DNA from: Candidatus Paracaedibacteraceae bacterium
Lineage (GTDB): Bacteria; Pseudomonadota; Alphaproteobacteria; Paracaedibacterales; Paracaedibacteraceae
Direction: 5' to 3'
Length of the DNA stretch: 64,000 nucleotides
NCBI GenBank assembly: GCA_019636035.1
Contig: JAHBYI010000001.1
Span: forward strand, 303,508-367,507
Below are positions 31,717-40,927 of the stretch, in pieces. The position numbers and the translations under genes are program-made. Position 1 is the stretch's first letter. Each line of letters begins with the position of its first letter. Under the pieces are notes generated by a model. It was not told where the DNA came from. It searched no databases and saw only the letters and a list, made by a program, of their open reading frames with translations.

Positions 31717-34018
31717 GATGAGATCCTCCAAGACCTAAGAAAACAGTTGTCAAAATAAAACATGAAACAATGCCGATAAAGACACTAAGCCCGAAACTAC
31801 CAACAGCCAAGGTTTGACTAAAAGCGAGTAGCCCAAACGACAAAATCGTCGTCATTGCCGATAAAGAATTGCACATGAGCAATATATCATCTTTTGTGTC
31901 AACAGGGTTATGCCAATATAAAAATAAAGCGTAATCAATCCCGATACTCAAGGATAGCAATAATCCAACCGCATGGAAGAAGTTCAACGGTACAATTATG
32001 CCCAAAAAGCCAATTGCCAAAAAAATTGCTAGGCTAATCGGCGTTAGGATTTGCATCATTCCCCTCAAGCCAACATAATATCTTAAAACCCCTGCTAAAA
32101 CGACAAAAATGCCAAGCATAAGGGCTAGAACCAATTGGCGATAGAGCGTAAATAGATTTGAATAATCACGAGCCGGATCGCAATAATTGACGTTATCGTT
32201 AAGGTGAATAATAATTTTGTTAAGGTCAGATTCGCTCGGAACATCTATCAATAAAATTCGACCAACAAACATACCCGATTCTATTTCGTAGATAAGCTCC
32301 TTTAACCCTGTCGGCAGATCCTGAGAGGTGAATTGTAACAGAGGGCTATCAGGCATAAAATCCTGGACATTATATGATTGTGATTGGCCCAGTTGCTTAA
32401 ACAAAGCACCAATACTAGACGGTTGATAACACGCCTGAAGGCGTTGATAATTTTCTTGCTGACGCTTTTGTGATGGGATCAGTGTGGCCAATGCTTTCGT
32501 CGTTATTCCAAGTTCAGTCAACTGCGGGAGGATCAATTCTTCAAGGTGCAAAACATCTTGAATGGTTTTACCTCTCACAGTAAGGAATCGTGTTGCTTTG
32601 TCAAACGCCAACATCGCATTAATTCTATCTTCTTGCTGCTTCAAGTCAGCATTAAGATTTTGAAAATGTTTAAGATTATCATCAACCTTGAGGGTTATAC
32701 TCCCAACACACCCCACAATTAAAGCAAGGATAACAACACATTTACGATTTTTAGAGTATGCCCCCCACCGCGCTAAAATCAACAGAGCTGATTGGAACTG
32801 CTTGGCCATCTTTGTCGGAACAGTCGATCGGCAAGAATATAAATAAGGCCCCCATAAAAAGACTGTTGCCAAAGCAGCCAACAACCCCGTTGCCGATAGA
32901 ACACCGATTTGCTGAATCCCGGGAAAGGGTACGCCAACCAATAAGACAAACCCCAAAGCGGATGTTAAAGCACTCAATGGTAACGCAGGCACCAATTTCT
33001 TAAATGTATCGTACGGTGTTGCACAATTTCGATAACTTGCACAAATATAATGTAAAGCATAATCAACGGTAATACCGATCAAAGAACAGCCAATAACTAA
33101 TGAGATAATATGAACATCACCAAAAATCATCAGACATACAGCCAACCCTGCAATAATTGAGACAGCAATCACAGTGAGAGCAAAGAAAAGAGACTGAAGA
33201 TTACGGAAAATAAGGATCATCAGCAAAAGGATACCAAGCATTGAAATTGATCCGATGAAGGAAATTTCATTTTGAGCCTGCTGCGCCCCTGCAAGAGCAT
33301 AAAATAAAGCGCCTGTTTTCAAGATCGCAACATCAAATTCTTGAGTTAATCGAGAAAGGACAGGCGACAAGTGTTGATCTATCCCCTCTTGGACTTTCAT
33401 AGAGAAAGCGGATTCACTGAGTGATGCCAGATAAATAAACCATGTCTTACCATCGCCTTGAGTATAAAGATTACCATGCTCATCCATTTGGAACGGACTC
33501 GCTGGTGAATTATACTGGACATAGCGTGTGAAAAAACCGAACGGATCGTGTGCTAAATTGACATAGCCAAAGGGATTCATAATGCTCGCCATCGTTTTCT
33601 TGATCAGCTGATCCGAATTTTCAGACGTTAAAGCATGATAATCCGAATCTGTCAGTAAATAGGATCGATAGGAAAATAAGCGCGTAAATAAGTGCTTATA
33701 GTCATCCGCTATCTGTTGAATATTCTCTTCTGTCAGCGGAACACCTGCCTTCTGATTTTCTTGTCGCAGCTGTGCCAAGGCTCCTCGGGCTTTGTCCGAA
33801 TCTTGATGACCTAAGAGAATAACAACACGTTGAGTCAATTTCGTATCGTCCATCATGCGACGAACATCACGGATGGATTGTGAGTGGCTGTTGGGTAGCA
33901 TATCCAAGATATCCACCTTAATTTGCCCTTGAATTACGAGAGCATACCAGCAAAAAATGGCCATGCCCGAAACTAAACTCAGCCACAACCAACTAACGAT
34001 CTTATGAAGCCTGATCAC
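31709..34018 (-). CDS. MMPL/RND-family exporter of the aryl polyene cluster
   Basis: 769 residues with the duplicated RND layout: one N-terminal helix, a large periplasmic domain (~35-230), five helices (~230-410), a second periplasmic domain (~430-620) and a last helix bundle to the C-terminus. Typical membrane segments include GCSLIGITVDYALHY and LSIGIDYALFLYW, the conserved D-Y pairs of MMPL proteins. Proposed to move the lipid-linked polyene across the inner membrane. It starts 4 bp after the LolA-like gene. Confidence 0.9.
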   Translation of the reverse strand: MIRLHKIVSWLWLSLVSGMAIFCWYALVIQGQIKVDILDMLPNSHSQSIRDVRRMMDDTKLTQRVVILLGHQDSDKARGALAQLRQENQKAGVPLTEENIQQIADDYKHLFTRLFSYRSYLLTDSDYHALTSENSDQLIKKTMASIMNPFGYVNLAHDPFGFFTRYVQYNSPASPFQMDEHGNLYTQGDGKTWFIYLASLSESAFSMKVQEGIDQHLSPVLSRLTQEFDVAILKTGALFYALAGAQQAQNEISFIGSISMLGILLLMILIFRNLQSLFFALTVIAVSIIAGLAVCLMIFGDVHIISLVIGCSLIGITVDYALHYICASYRNCATPYDTFKKLVPALPLSALTSALGFVLLVGVPFPGIQQIGVLSATGLLAALATVFLWGPYLYSCRSTVPTKMAKQFQSALLILARWGAYSKNRKCVVILALIVGCVGSITLKVDDNLKHFQNLNADLKQQEDRINAMLAFDKATRFLTVRGKTIQDVLHLEELILPQLTELGITTKALATLIPSQKRQQENYQRLQACYQPSSIGALFKQLGQSQSYNVQDFMPDSPLLQFTSQDLPTGLKELIYEIESGMFVGRILLIDVPSESDLNKIIIHLNDNVNYCDPARDYSNLFTLYRQLVLALMLGIFVVLAGVLRYYVGLRGMMQILTPISLAIFLAIGFLGIIVPLNFFHAVGLLLSLSIGIDYALFLYWHNPVDTKDDILLMCNSLSAMTTILSFGLLAFSQTLAVGSFGLSVFIGIVSCFILTTVFLGLGGSHRD

Positions 34019-34022
34019 ACTA

Positions 34023-34616
34023 TCAGTCCTTTAATAAAGAGCTGATGTCTGAGGGTAATTTAGGATTAACTTGGTGATTTTTTAGGATAATTAAATCTTT
34101 ATCACCGTTCACCCTAAAAACCGTTATCTTACGAACATAGGAATCACCCTCAAGATCAATTGTTTTGATAACTTTAGCAATGACCCCCAAGGCTGTTAAG
34201 TTTAGCCTCCAGGTGTCAACTGTTGATCCTTCTTTTACAACAACCTTAAATTCAGTGATCTGATCAAACTGCCCTTGAAGAAGTTTTGACAGAATTGCCA
34301 TTAGACCTTTGTCTTGATTCTTACCCTTGACTAGACTTTTCTTCTGCCCGCCATCAACTTGAAATACCCCCTGTTTTGACAACAATAACGTTGCAGGAAA
34401 AGGTGTTTTAGTCTGCCAAACGATTCCATGGGCTGAATGAACTGTCAGCGTTCCTGTCGATGTCAAAGGCATTGGAATTCCTTTGATCGTCTTGGTCTGT
34501 GTGAAATCCGCACTCAAGACTCCCTGTTGCACCATCGTCTTACAAATGGAATCCAAAGAGATTTCAGCACGACCCATTGTTATCAAAAAACAAGAAAACA
34601 CAATGAACTTTAGCAT
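34023..34616 (-). CDS. LolA-like periplasmic carrier of the aryl polyene cluster
   Basis: 197 residues with signal peptide (MLKFIVFSCFLITMGRA). The LolA-type beta sheet signature is visible in the order SADFTQTKTIKG, GTLTVHSAHGIVWQTKTPFP and later strands. In this setting it should shuttle the lipidated pigment through the periplasm, as LolA does for lipoproteins; this role is inferred. Overlaps the thioesterase gene by 7 bases. Confidence 0.85.
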   Translation of the reverse strand: MLKFIVFSCFLITMGRAEISLDSICKTMVQQGVLSADFTQTKTIKGIPMPLTSTGTLTVHSAHGIVWQTKTPFPATLLLSKQGVFQVDGGQKKSLVKGKNQDKGLMAILSKLLQGQFDQITEFKVVVKEGSTVDTWRLNLTALGVIAKVIKTIDLEGDSYVRKITVFRVNGDKDLIILKNHQVNPKLPSDISSLLKD

Positions 34617-35041
34617 GATTGAGACTCCAAATAACGACGCATACGATTAACAAAATCTTCGGGACACTCCATGTCCATGGTTGTATTACCAACCTTAACA
34701 GCAACTTGGGTTGTGGTTGCCTTGGTTAACAGTTGCCCTGTTTTTTCGTCAATAAAATGATAATCGATTACCAAACGATGCTCAAATTCCTTGACAGTTG
34801 CCTCAATAATAACGGGCTGTTGTAACAGGAGGGGGCGAATATATTTAATCCGCATATCAACAATCGGCCACATGTAACCCGATACATTCATTTCAGCATA
34901 GCCATAACCAATTTGTGCAATCAAAGCCACTCTGGCTGCTTCCATAAAACGGACATAATTACCGTGCCAAACCACATTCATGGGATCCACATCATAAAAA
35001 TGGATCTGGATTGGATAGCGAATGCTTAACGCTCCTGACAT
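34610..35041 (-). CDS. acyl-ACP/CoA thioesterase, YbgC/4-hydroxybenzoyl-CoA thioesterase type
   Basis: 143 residues, hot-dog fold. The catalytic segment YDVDPMNVVWHGNYVRFMEAAR has the expected Asp and His. It could release the polyene or edit the carrier protein. The start overlaps the ammonia-lyase stop by one base (TAATG). Confidence 0.9.
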   Translation of the reverse strand: MSGALSIRYPIQIHFYDVDPMNVVWHGNYVRFMEAARVALIAQIGYGYAEMNVSGYMWPIVDMRIKYIRPLLLQQPVIIEATVKEFEHRLVIDYHFIDEKTGQLLTKATTTQVAVKVGNTTMDMECPEDFVNRMRRYLESQSC

Positions 35042-36585
35042 TATTTTCTCTCCTCTTCATACAAAGAGAACTGACGCAATTGGATCTGGCTAATAAGCAA
35101 ACGCAAACAATCATCCAACGGTCGATCTTCTTCGATAAATGCCACAGAACAGGCAACTTGGCTCAAGAATTGTTGCACGTCATGGGAATAATGATCTGAT
35201 GATAATTCATTTTGGCGTTCGCGCAAACGTAAAGCTTGAACAGTTGCAATTATTTGCGCAGCTGCCACCTGCTCTGATAACTGCAAAACCCGCAGAGCAT
35301 CACGCGCCGCAATGGTTCCCATACTGACTTTGTCCTGATTATGACTTTCTGTTGACCGAGAGAAAACACTCGCTGGCATCGTGTGTTTTAATGCTTCGGC
35401 TGTCCAAGCTGAAGCTCCAATCTGCACAGCCTTTAGCCCATGGTTAATAGATGAGCGTCGCCCCTGAACACCTGATAAATTTGCGGGCAACCCATTATTA
35501 AATTTTGGATCAACCAAAACAGCGAGCTGCCGGTCTAAAAGATCCGCTAAATTAGCAACAAGATTCTTCAAGCTATCCATAGCAAAAGCAATATGCCCAC
35601 CATAAAAATGGCCGCCATGCAAAATTTGACGATCATGGATCAACGGATTATCATTAGCCGAATTCATCTCGATCTCAATCATCCGGCGAATGACGGGCAA
35701 CATATCTTCAAGCACACCAATGATATGCGGTGCACACCGCGTTGAATATCGATCCTGTAATCGTCCTTCGGGAAAACTTGACGGGACATTGACGAGATCA
35801 GAACGAATCCAAGCTGCAGCTTTTACTTGACCGGGGTGAGGTTTTGCTGCAAACAAGGCTTTACTAAAATGATGCGGATTTCCCTTAAGAGCCAAAGACG
35901 TCAACGCCGTTAAACGTGTTGTTAACTGACTCAAGTATTCTCCGCGCATAAACGCTTCAACCGCAAGAGCCGTCATCACAGACGTTCCGTTCATAATAGC
36001 TAAGGCTTCTTTGGGGCGCATTTTATAAGCAGAAATACCTAGTTCTGCATAAACATCAGCCGTTGATTTTCTTTCGTCTTTGTACCAAACATCCCGTTCA
36101 CCAATCAAAACAGCTGCCACATAAGATAACGGTGTTAGATCACCACTAGCACCAACAGATCCTTCACTCGGGATAACAGGTAAAATATCATTCTTCAAAA
36201 GAAGTTCTAGTCGCCTTAAAAGCTCGAGACTAACTCCAGAATACCCCCGACATAGACTTGATAACCGAACAGCTAAAACCATACGACTCTGTGGAATATT
36301 CAGCACTTCCCCCAGCCCACATCCATGGAACCGTGACAAGTGCAGCGGTAATTCTTCTACCAGATCAACAGGTACAGCACGTTCAACGCTATCACCATAA
36401 CCCGTTGTTACGCCATAAACAGCCCCTTCTCTCTCAAACTGATCACGCAGGAAATCAGCACCATCACTAATCAACGTAACAAACTCAGGATCGTTTGAAA
36501 TATCGAGAGTTGCTTCACGTCTTGAGATGGCATCAACCTCTTCAATCGTCAAAGATCTTTTCGCATCTAACGTAATAGAAATCAT
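35041..36585 (-). CDS. aromatic amino acid ammonia-lyase (HAL/PAL/TAL family) of the aryl polyene cluster
   Basis: 514 residues. The Ala-Ser-Gly triad that cyclises to the MIO electrophile is at 146-148 in GASGDLTPLSY. Tyr63 in TGYGDS and NSANDNPLIH are also conserved. The substrate-selectivity pair aligns to Phe86-His87 (RFHGCGLG), unlike Ser-His of histidine ammonia-lyase or His-Leu of some tyrosine ammonia-lyases. In this cluster it should supply the aryl starter (such as 4-coumarate from tyrosine), so a hutH name would mislead. No hut genes are nearby. Confidence 0.9.
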   Translation of the reverse strand: MISITLDAKRSLTIEEVDAISRREATLDISNDPEFVTLISDGADFLRDQFEREGAVYGVTTGYGDSVERAVPVDLVEELPLHLSRFHGCGLGEVLNIPQSRMVLAVRLSSLCRGYSGVSLELLRRLELLLKNDILPVIPSEGSVGASGDLTPLSYVAAVLIGERDVWYKDERKSTADVYAELGISAYKMRPKEALAIMNGTSVMTALAVEAFMRGEYLSQLTTRLTALTSLALKGNPHHFSKALFAAKPHPGQVKAAAWIRSDLVNVPSSFPEGRLQDRYSTRCAPHIIGVLEDMLPVIRRMIEIEMNSANDNPLIHDRQILHGGHFYGGHIAFAMDSLKNLVANLADLLDRQLAVLVDPKFNNGLPANLSGVQGRRSSINHGLKAVQIGASAWTAEALKHTMPASVFSRSTESHNQDKVSMGTIAARDALRVLQLSEQVAAAQIIATVQALRLRERQNELSSDHYSHDVQQFLSQVACSVAFIEEDRPLDDCLRLLISQIQLRQFSLYEEERK

Positions 36586-36627
36586 CGCTTGCTTCCTGCT
36601 TTAAATTTTATAGTTTTCATATGGGGA

Positions 36628-38286
36628 TTATTTCCAAAAATTAAAGAAATTAAACCACTGATAGGGATATAATAGGGCAAATTTTTCTAAATACCCTGAG
36701 AAAATCTGTGCATACCCTCGGATGGATACCTCTTTGTTTGCTCGATCAAGTTTTATTTGATCAGCTAGTTTTTCAAGATGAACACTTATATTTTTACCGT
36801 CACGTACCGCTGTACTCATGTAAACAGGACATTCCAATAAAGATGCCATAATATAAGGCCCTTGTGAGAATTTAGCAGGCTCTCCCATAAACGGCACAGT
36901 CACAACGCGCCCATTTTCTTTGACTGGCACACGATCACCGGCCATAACAACCCAGTCACCCTGATCAACTCTCTCTTTAAGGAATAAAATAGTCCCCGGA
37001 TCAACGTCCGTTACTTCAATAATATTTAAGTCAGACAAAGGATTAAAAGCCTTGAGCATCTGCCGGTAACGCTGTGAATTTTTACCATGGAGCAAAACAT
37101 GCAATCGGCGTTTATGATCAGCACAAGCCACTGCTCGGCAAAACTCCATATTCCCAATGTGAGAAACAATCAACATTGCCCCGATGTCAGAAGTCATCAA
37201 ATTCTGAAACGTTAACGCTGACTGATAGGTGATTTTGTCAAAATTCATTACCCCCGTCCAAGCCGCTAACTTGTCTAAGGTCATCTCATAAAAAGAAAAG
37301 AAATGATACAGAGAATTAGGGTGATGCGACCGGTTTCCCAAGGCAAAGGCACGACTCAGAAATTGTTGTGATGCTTGACGCTGTTCATGGTTCCGCCAAT
37401 AGTAATACAAAACAACAGGTGCCCCAACAACGAGGCACAATCGCTTACCCAGCAATCGGCAACAATAGGCCAAGAAGAAAATCCCCAATATCGGAGCACG
37501 CTCTGACATGGATGCCCAATGGGTTGATGCTTGAGGCAAATCAAGCACTGAATAGCAAGGGCGATTCATCAGAATTTTTGGCCAAGTCAGCAGCATTGTC
37601 AAAAACAACCGTGTGTGCATTGTTGTGATTCGCCAGTTATCTCGGATCACATCAAAATTCGACGTATTTCCTTCAGGATAAATAACACGCACAGGACTCA
37701 TGATTACAGGAACACCACTCCAGAACAAATGAACCATCACTTGAGTATCAAAATCCATGCGCACACCAATAGATTTCGTCTTCATAAGGCGCAAACTGGA
37801 TTCAACAGGGTAAATGCGAAATCCACACATGCTGTCTGTGATTCGAAACGACAGCGTTTCAATCCACACCCAAACATGGGTGAACCATCGCCCAATACGG
37901 CGAGCAAGTGGCATTGAATCATCATAAACAGGCTGACCACTGATCAAAGCTGTTGGATTTTTATGGTAAAGATCCAAGAAATCGGGAAGGACATCCAGAT
38001 CATGTTGACCATCTGCATCAATCTGAAAAACATGGCTATAACCATTGTCCTTGGCCCAAATAAAACCATGATGAACGGCAGCTCCCTTACCTTGATTTTT
38101 GTCTAATGCGATGAGATTGAACGCGTATTTTTCTTGCAGCTTAGCTAAGGCACCCTTTGTTTCAGACTGACTCCCATCATCAACAATCAAAATATCCAGC
38201 CCTGCTGATTGTATACAGCAGAGAATACGATCTAAAACGCGATGATGATTATGTGTTGGGATCAGAGCAAGAATTTTTGGAATCAT
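36628..38286 (-). CDS. glycosyltransferase family 2 / lipid A acyltransferase-like fusion
   Basis: 552 residues from ATG 38286 (a TTG nine bases upstream is possible). Residues ~1-225 are a GT2 domain: ALIPTHNH, LIVDDGSQ, and the DxD-type IDADGQHDLD. Residues ~285-552 resemble LpxL/HtrB acyltransferases, with HX4E in SHIGNMEF and the later AGDRVPV segment. The two-domain protein is a recurrent part of aryl polyene clusters and probably builds the glycolipid or acyl anchor. It lies between the lyase and the small dehydratase genes. Confidence 0.88.
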   Translation of the reverse strand: MIPKILALIPTHNHHRVLDRILCCIQSAGLDILIVDDGSQSETKGALAKLQEKYAFNLIALDKNQGKGAAVHHGFIWAKDNGYSHVFQIDADGQHDLDVLPDFLDLYHKNPTALISGQPVYDDSMPLARRIGRWFTHVWVWIETLSFRITDSMCGFRIYPVESSLRLMKTKSIGVRMDFDTQVMVHLFWSGVPVIMSPVRVIYPEGNTSNFDVIRDNWRITTMHTRLFLTMLLTWPKILMNRPCYSVLDLPQASTHWASMSERAPILGIFFLAYCCRLLGKRLCLVVGAPVVLYYYWRNHEQRQASQQFLSRAFALGNRSHHPNSLYHFFSFYEMTLDKLAAWTGVMNFDKITYQSALTFQNLMTSDIGAMLIVSHIGNMEFCRAVACADHKRRLHVLLHGKNSQRYRQMLKAFNPLSDLNIIEVTDVDPGTILFLKERVDQGDWVVMAGDRVPVKENGRVVTVPFMGEPAKFSQGPYIMASLLECPVYMSTAVRDGKNISVHLEKLADQIKLDRANKEVSIRGYAQIFSGYLEKFALLYPYQWFNFFNFWK

Positions 38287-38304
38287 TTTTAGCAAGTCCG
38301 TCGA

Positions 38305-38652
38305 TTAATAACTGAAACAGCCGGTTGCATAGTTCTTATCCTCACAGTCAAAACGGTAGGAGACAAGCTGCTTGTCATCATCCAATATCAACGTCAAACA
38401 AACAGAATCATCGGGACGCATTAAGTTACTAAATTTCATTTTTGATACATCTCGAACAGCTTTGGGAAGGTCAAAGAAGTGCTGCGCAAAGGTAACAGCC
38501 CAATGTAATTGCACAACACCAGCAACAATAGGAAAACCAGGGAAATGCCCCTCAAGGTAATATAAGTCACCGGGAATTTTCAAGAACAGGGAAATGCTAC
38601 GTTCGGCAATTTCTTGGCTCACAATAAGTGGAAGGACAGGTGATACACTCAT
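38305..38652 (-). CDS. small hot-dog dehydratase (ApeI-like) of the aryl polyene cluster
   Basis: 115 residues with the FabA/FabZ catalytic motif GHFPGFPIVAGV, His36. Shorter than FabZ, as is usual for the ApeI-type dehydratase. One of two dehydratases here; such enzymes work in pairs in known aryl polyene systems. Ends 9 bp before the bottom-strand ORF of the fusion protein, begins 3 bp after the ligase stop. Confidence 0.85.
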   Translation of the reverse strand: MSVSPVLPLIVSQEIAERSISLFLKIPGDLYYLEGHFPGFPIVAGVVQLHWAVTFAQHFFDLPKAVRDVSKMKFSNLMRPDDSVCLTLILDDDKQLVSYRFDCEDKNYATGCFSY

Positions 38653-38655
38653 AGG

Positions 38656-39984
38656 TTATCCTTTGTGATCAAAGAGTGATTTTAACAAATAAGACGGGCA
38701 TTTACCTTGGCTATCCCGTGGAAAATCCTGAACGAAACGCCAACGACGCGGCAGGACAATACGCTCAAAATAAACCGATAATTCATTGCGTAAGGATCGG
38801 CTAAACTTTTCGCCCCCTAAATTATTGAGCTGATTCTGCCCCTCATCAGAAAGAATAGCAACCACACCAATCTCGGATCGCCCCTCATCAAAAACAACAG
38901 TTAATGCTTGGGTTATAGCAGCCATATCACAAAGACGTTTTTCCAGATCAAGCAAATCAATACGCTTTCCTTCAATCTTGACAACCCTGTCAGACCGCCC
39001 TGTTAAGGTAAATACTCCTGTTGCTAGCAAATCAATCTGATCCGCCGATTCATAGGCGTCCTCTGTCGGCAAATAAGGTGATTTTAAGACAAGGTTACTC
39101 GTCGCATTGACTGAAATCTCAAGGCCAGGAAATGCCTGCCATGGTTGATTCATTTGATGTTGTTGGCGATAGGCAATCCCACCAGTTTCAGTGCTCCCCA
39201 AAATTTCATGAGGCAAAGACCCGAACACGCTAAGCGATACTTGCGCTGCTTCAAAACTTAAAGGAGCACCCGATGAAAAAACCCGCGCACAGGGAATCGA
39301 TCCCAAAGAACCAAGACGACTCAAATGAGCAGGACTCGAGACGATAAAATCATCGGAACAGGTAAGATCAGCAATCTCTTCCCAAAAATTAAGGGTTCGT
39401 GCCTCAATGCGATATCCTGCACAAACCGGCCATAACAAGGAAAATAATAAACCATAAATATGATGATGGGAAACAGTCGCCCAAACTCTCAAATCTATTG
39501 TTCGCCCCCATAACGAATGCAAAACATTGAGTTCTGCCTGAAGTTGGTGGATTGATTTACGAATTTCCTTAGGTTTTCCTGTTGACCCTGATGTATACAG
39601 GGAAATCGTTCCTCCCTGAACGGGTGACCAATCAACAACACCTTGAGATAGAGTGAAATTGGTATCGTCATCTAAGATCAAATCATCTTGCTCACAGATA
39701 TCCGCTAAAACACCCGATGTTTGAAAATGAGGCAACACAACATCGATCCCTCGCCGGAACGCCACCAAAACATAAACCAGAAACAATGCACGATCTTTGG
39801 CGATAATAATAACACGCTTTGGATTCTTCCGGACAAGATAGTCATGCACAGCAGCACAATATGTTAAAAAGTCTTGAGCGATCGGATGATCATCACCAAA
39901 AATAAACTGCCATTCAGCAGGAGTCCTTTCAACCAAGACATGCGTTAAGGGAATAAATTTAATCAGTTGCGCCATAACGAACAT
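38656..39984 (-). CDS. aryl acyl-ACP ligase (AMP-binding enzyme) of the aryl polyene cluster
   Basis: 442 residues from ATG 39984 (an in-frame ATG at 40029 would overlap the upstream gene by 40 bases). Adenylate-forming motifs are present: SLYTSGSTGKPKEI (A3), GSTETGGIAYRQ (A5), VFTLTGRSDRVVKIEGKR (A7-A8) and PRDSQGK near the end with the catalytic Lys. Shorter than acyl-CoA ligases, like the aryl-polyene starter-loading enzymes. Should activate the cinnamate-type acid and load it onto a carrier protein. Confidence 0.9.
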   Translation of the reverse strand: MFVMAQLIKFIPLTHVLVERTPAEWQFIFGDDHPIAQDFLTYCAAVHDYLVRKNPKRVIIIAKDRALFLVYVLVAFRRGIDVVLPHFQTSGVLADICEQDDLILDDDTNFTLSQGVVDWSPVQGGTISLYTSGSTGKPKEIRKSIHQLQAELNVLHSLWGRTIDLRVWATVSHHHIYGLLFSLLWPVCAGYRIEARTLNFWEEIADLTCSDDFIVSSPAHLSRLGSLGSIPCARVFSSGAPLSFEAAQVSLSVFGSLPHEILGSTETGGIAYRQQHQMNQPWQAFPGLEISVNATSNLVLKSPYLPTEDAYESADQIDLLATGVFTLTGRSDRVVKIEGKRIDLLDLEKRLCDMAAITQALTVVFDEGRSEIGVVAILSDEGQNQLNNLGGEKFSRSLRNELSVYFERIVLPRRWRFVQDFPRDSQGKCPSYLLKSLFDHKG

Positions 39985-39989
39985 CTTTC

Positions 39990-40454
39990 CTAAAAGCGAC
40001 TCTGTCGGCGTAAATGATAACGTACACAATACTCGCCAACGAAAAGAATCCCCATTAACCCATAGGAAATAACACCGTTGTAAAGTGTCCAGAGGTCAAT
40101 ATTACCCGACACCGCCGTAAAGAGTGAAATCATCCCATTGATCAGGCAAAAACCGAACCATACCTTAGTGACTTGGCGCGTATAGGCAACACCCCGCTCA
40201 TCCAAGTCCGGCTCACGACGCCGAGCAATCCGCTCGATTATCGTGGGCGGATAGATAAGGCTGATACCAAAGACAAATGCCATGATAAGATTCATACAGA
40301 CCGGATAGAATAACGGCCACATGAGATCCACTTGATTATCCTTAATACACCAATAAATAATGAAAGGATAAATCAGCGATCCAAGGCTCAGGAATCCGCG
40401 CAGCCTCTGTATTTTATTGAGGATGGACAAGGCTATAAACCTTTTCAACAACAT
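39990..40454 (-). CDS. COG4648-type membrane protein of the aryl polyene cluster
   Basis: About 154 residues with four hydrophobic segments and the conserved loop YPPTIIERIARRREPDLDERGVAYTR split across positions ~65-95. Matches the COG4648 membrane family that co-occurs with aryl polyene genes; role unknown. The start is uncertain: ATG 40454 overlaps the carrier-protein gene by 41 bases, while a TTG at 40430 has AAGG nine bases upstream. Confidence 0.78.
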   Translation of the reverse strand: MLLKRFIALSILNKIQRLRGFLSLGSLIYPFIIYWCIKDNQVDLMWPLFYPVCMNLIMAFVFGISLIYPPTIIERIARRREPDLDERGVAYTRQVTKVWFGFCLINGMISLFTAVSGNIDLWTLYNGVISYGLMGILFVGEYCVRYHLRRQSRF

Positions 40455-40662
40455 CACCAACCGTTCGAACTTGCTTAAATTCTGTTGGTGCAATTTTCTG
40501 CCCCGTTAGCTCTTGTAACTTAACAATTAAATCAACAGCATCAATGCTATCCAGATCCAATTCTTCAAAGAGTTTGGCATCATTGTGGATCTTATCCAGA
40601 GGGATTTCAAAATACTCTTCGAGGTAGGTTGCAATCTTGTTAAAAATTTCGTCCTTGGTCAT
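40414..40662 (-). CDS. acyl carrier protein 2 of the aryl polyene cluster
   Basis: 82 residues from ATG 40662 (MTKDEIFNKI), with AGAGACAGAAG upstream; a longer in-frame start would overlap the preceding carrier gene. Phosphopantetheine attachment Ser39 lies in LDLDSIDAVDL. Four-helix ACP fold expected. Carrier for the growing chain or the starter, activated by the phosphopantetheinyl transferase encoded at 42573. Confidence 0.93.
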   Translation of the reverse strand: MTKDEIFNKIATYLEEYFEIPLDKIHNDAKLFEELDLDSIDAVDLIVKLQELTGQKIAPTEFKQVRTVGDVVEKVYSLVHPQ

Positions 40663-40672
40663 CTTCTGTCTC

Positions 40673-40927
40673 TTATTGTTGATTTTGTACAAATTCAGCA
40701 AGCGTTTTTACTGAATAAAATTGTTTTTTAATGTCCTCGTCTTGGACTTTGATCTTAATGTTAAATTCTTTTTGTAAAGCAATTCCCAACTCCAAAGCAT
40801 CAATGGAATCAAGCCCTAAGCCTTCGACAAAAAGAGCCTCGTTGCTGTCAATGTCATCGACACTAACATCTTCCAAATTTAACGTATCAATAATCAAATG
40901 CTTAATTTTTAATTCTAACTCATTCAT
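40673..40927 (-). CDS. acyl carrier protein 1 of the aryl polyene cluster
   Basis: 84 residues, attachment Ser41 in GLGLDSIDALEL. Two distinct carrier proteins side by side are a hallmark of aryl polyene clusters. Its start overlaps the 3' end of the interrupted acyltransferase by 8 bases, so loss of translation through that gene could lower its expression by uncoupling. Confidence 0.93.
   Translation of the reverse strand: MNELELKIKHLIIDTLNLEDVSVDDIDSNEALFVEGLGLDSIDALELGIALQKEFNIKIKVQDEDIKKQFYSVKTLAEFVQNQQ

Noticed and set aside
35041-36585. Histidine degradation gene hutH
   Set aside because: No other hut genes; the gene is embedded with overlapping starts in the aryl polyene operon and has a different selectivity pair.
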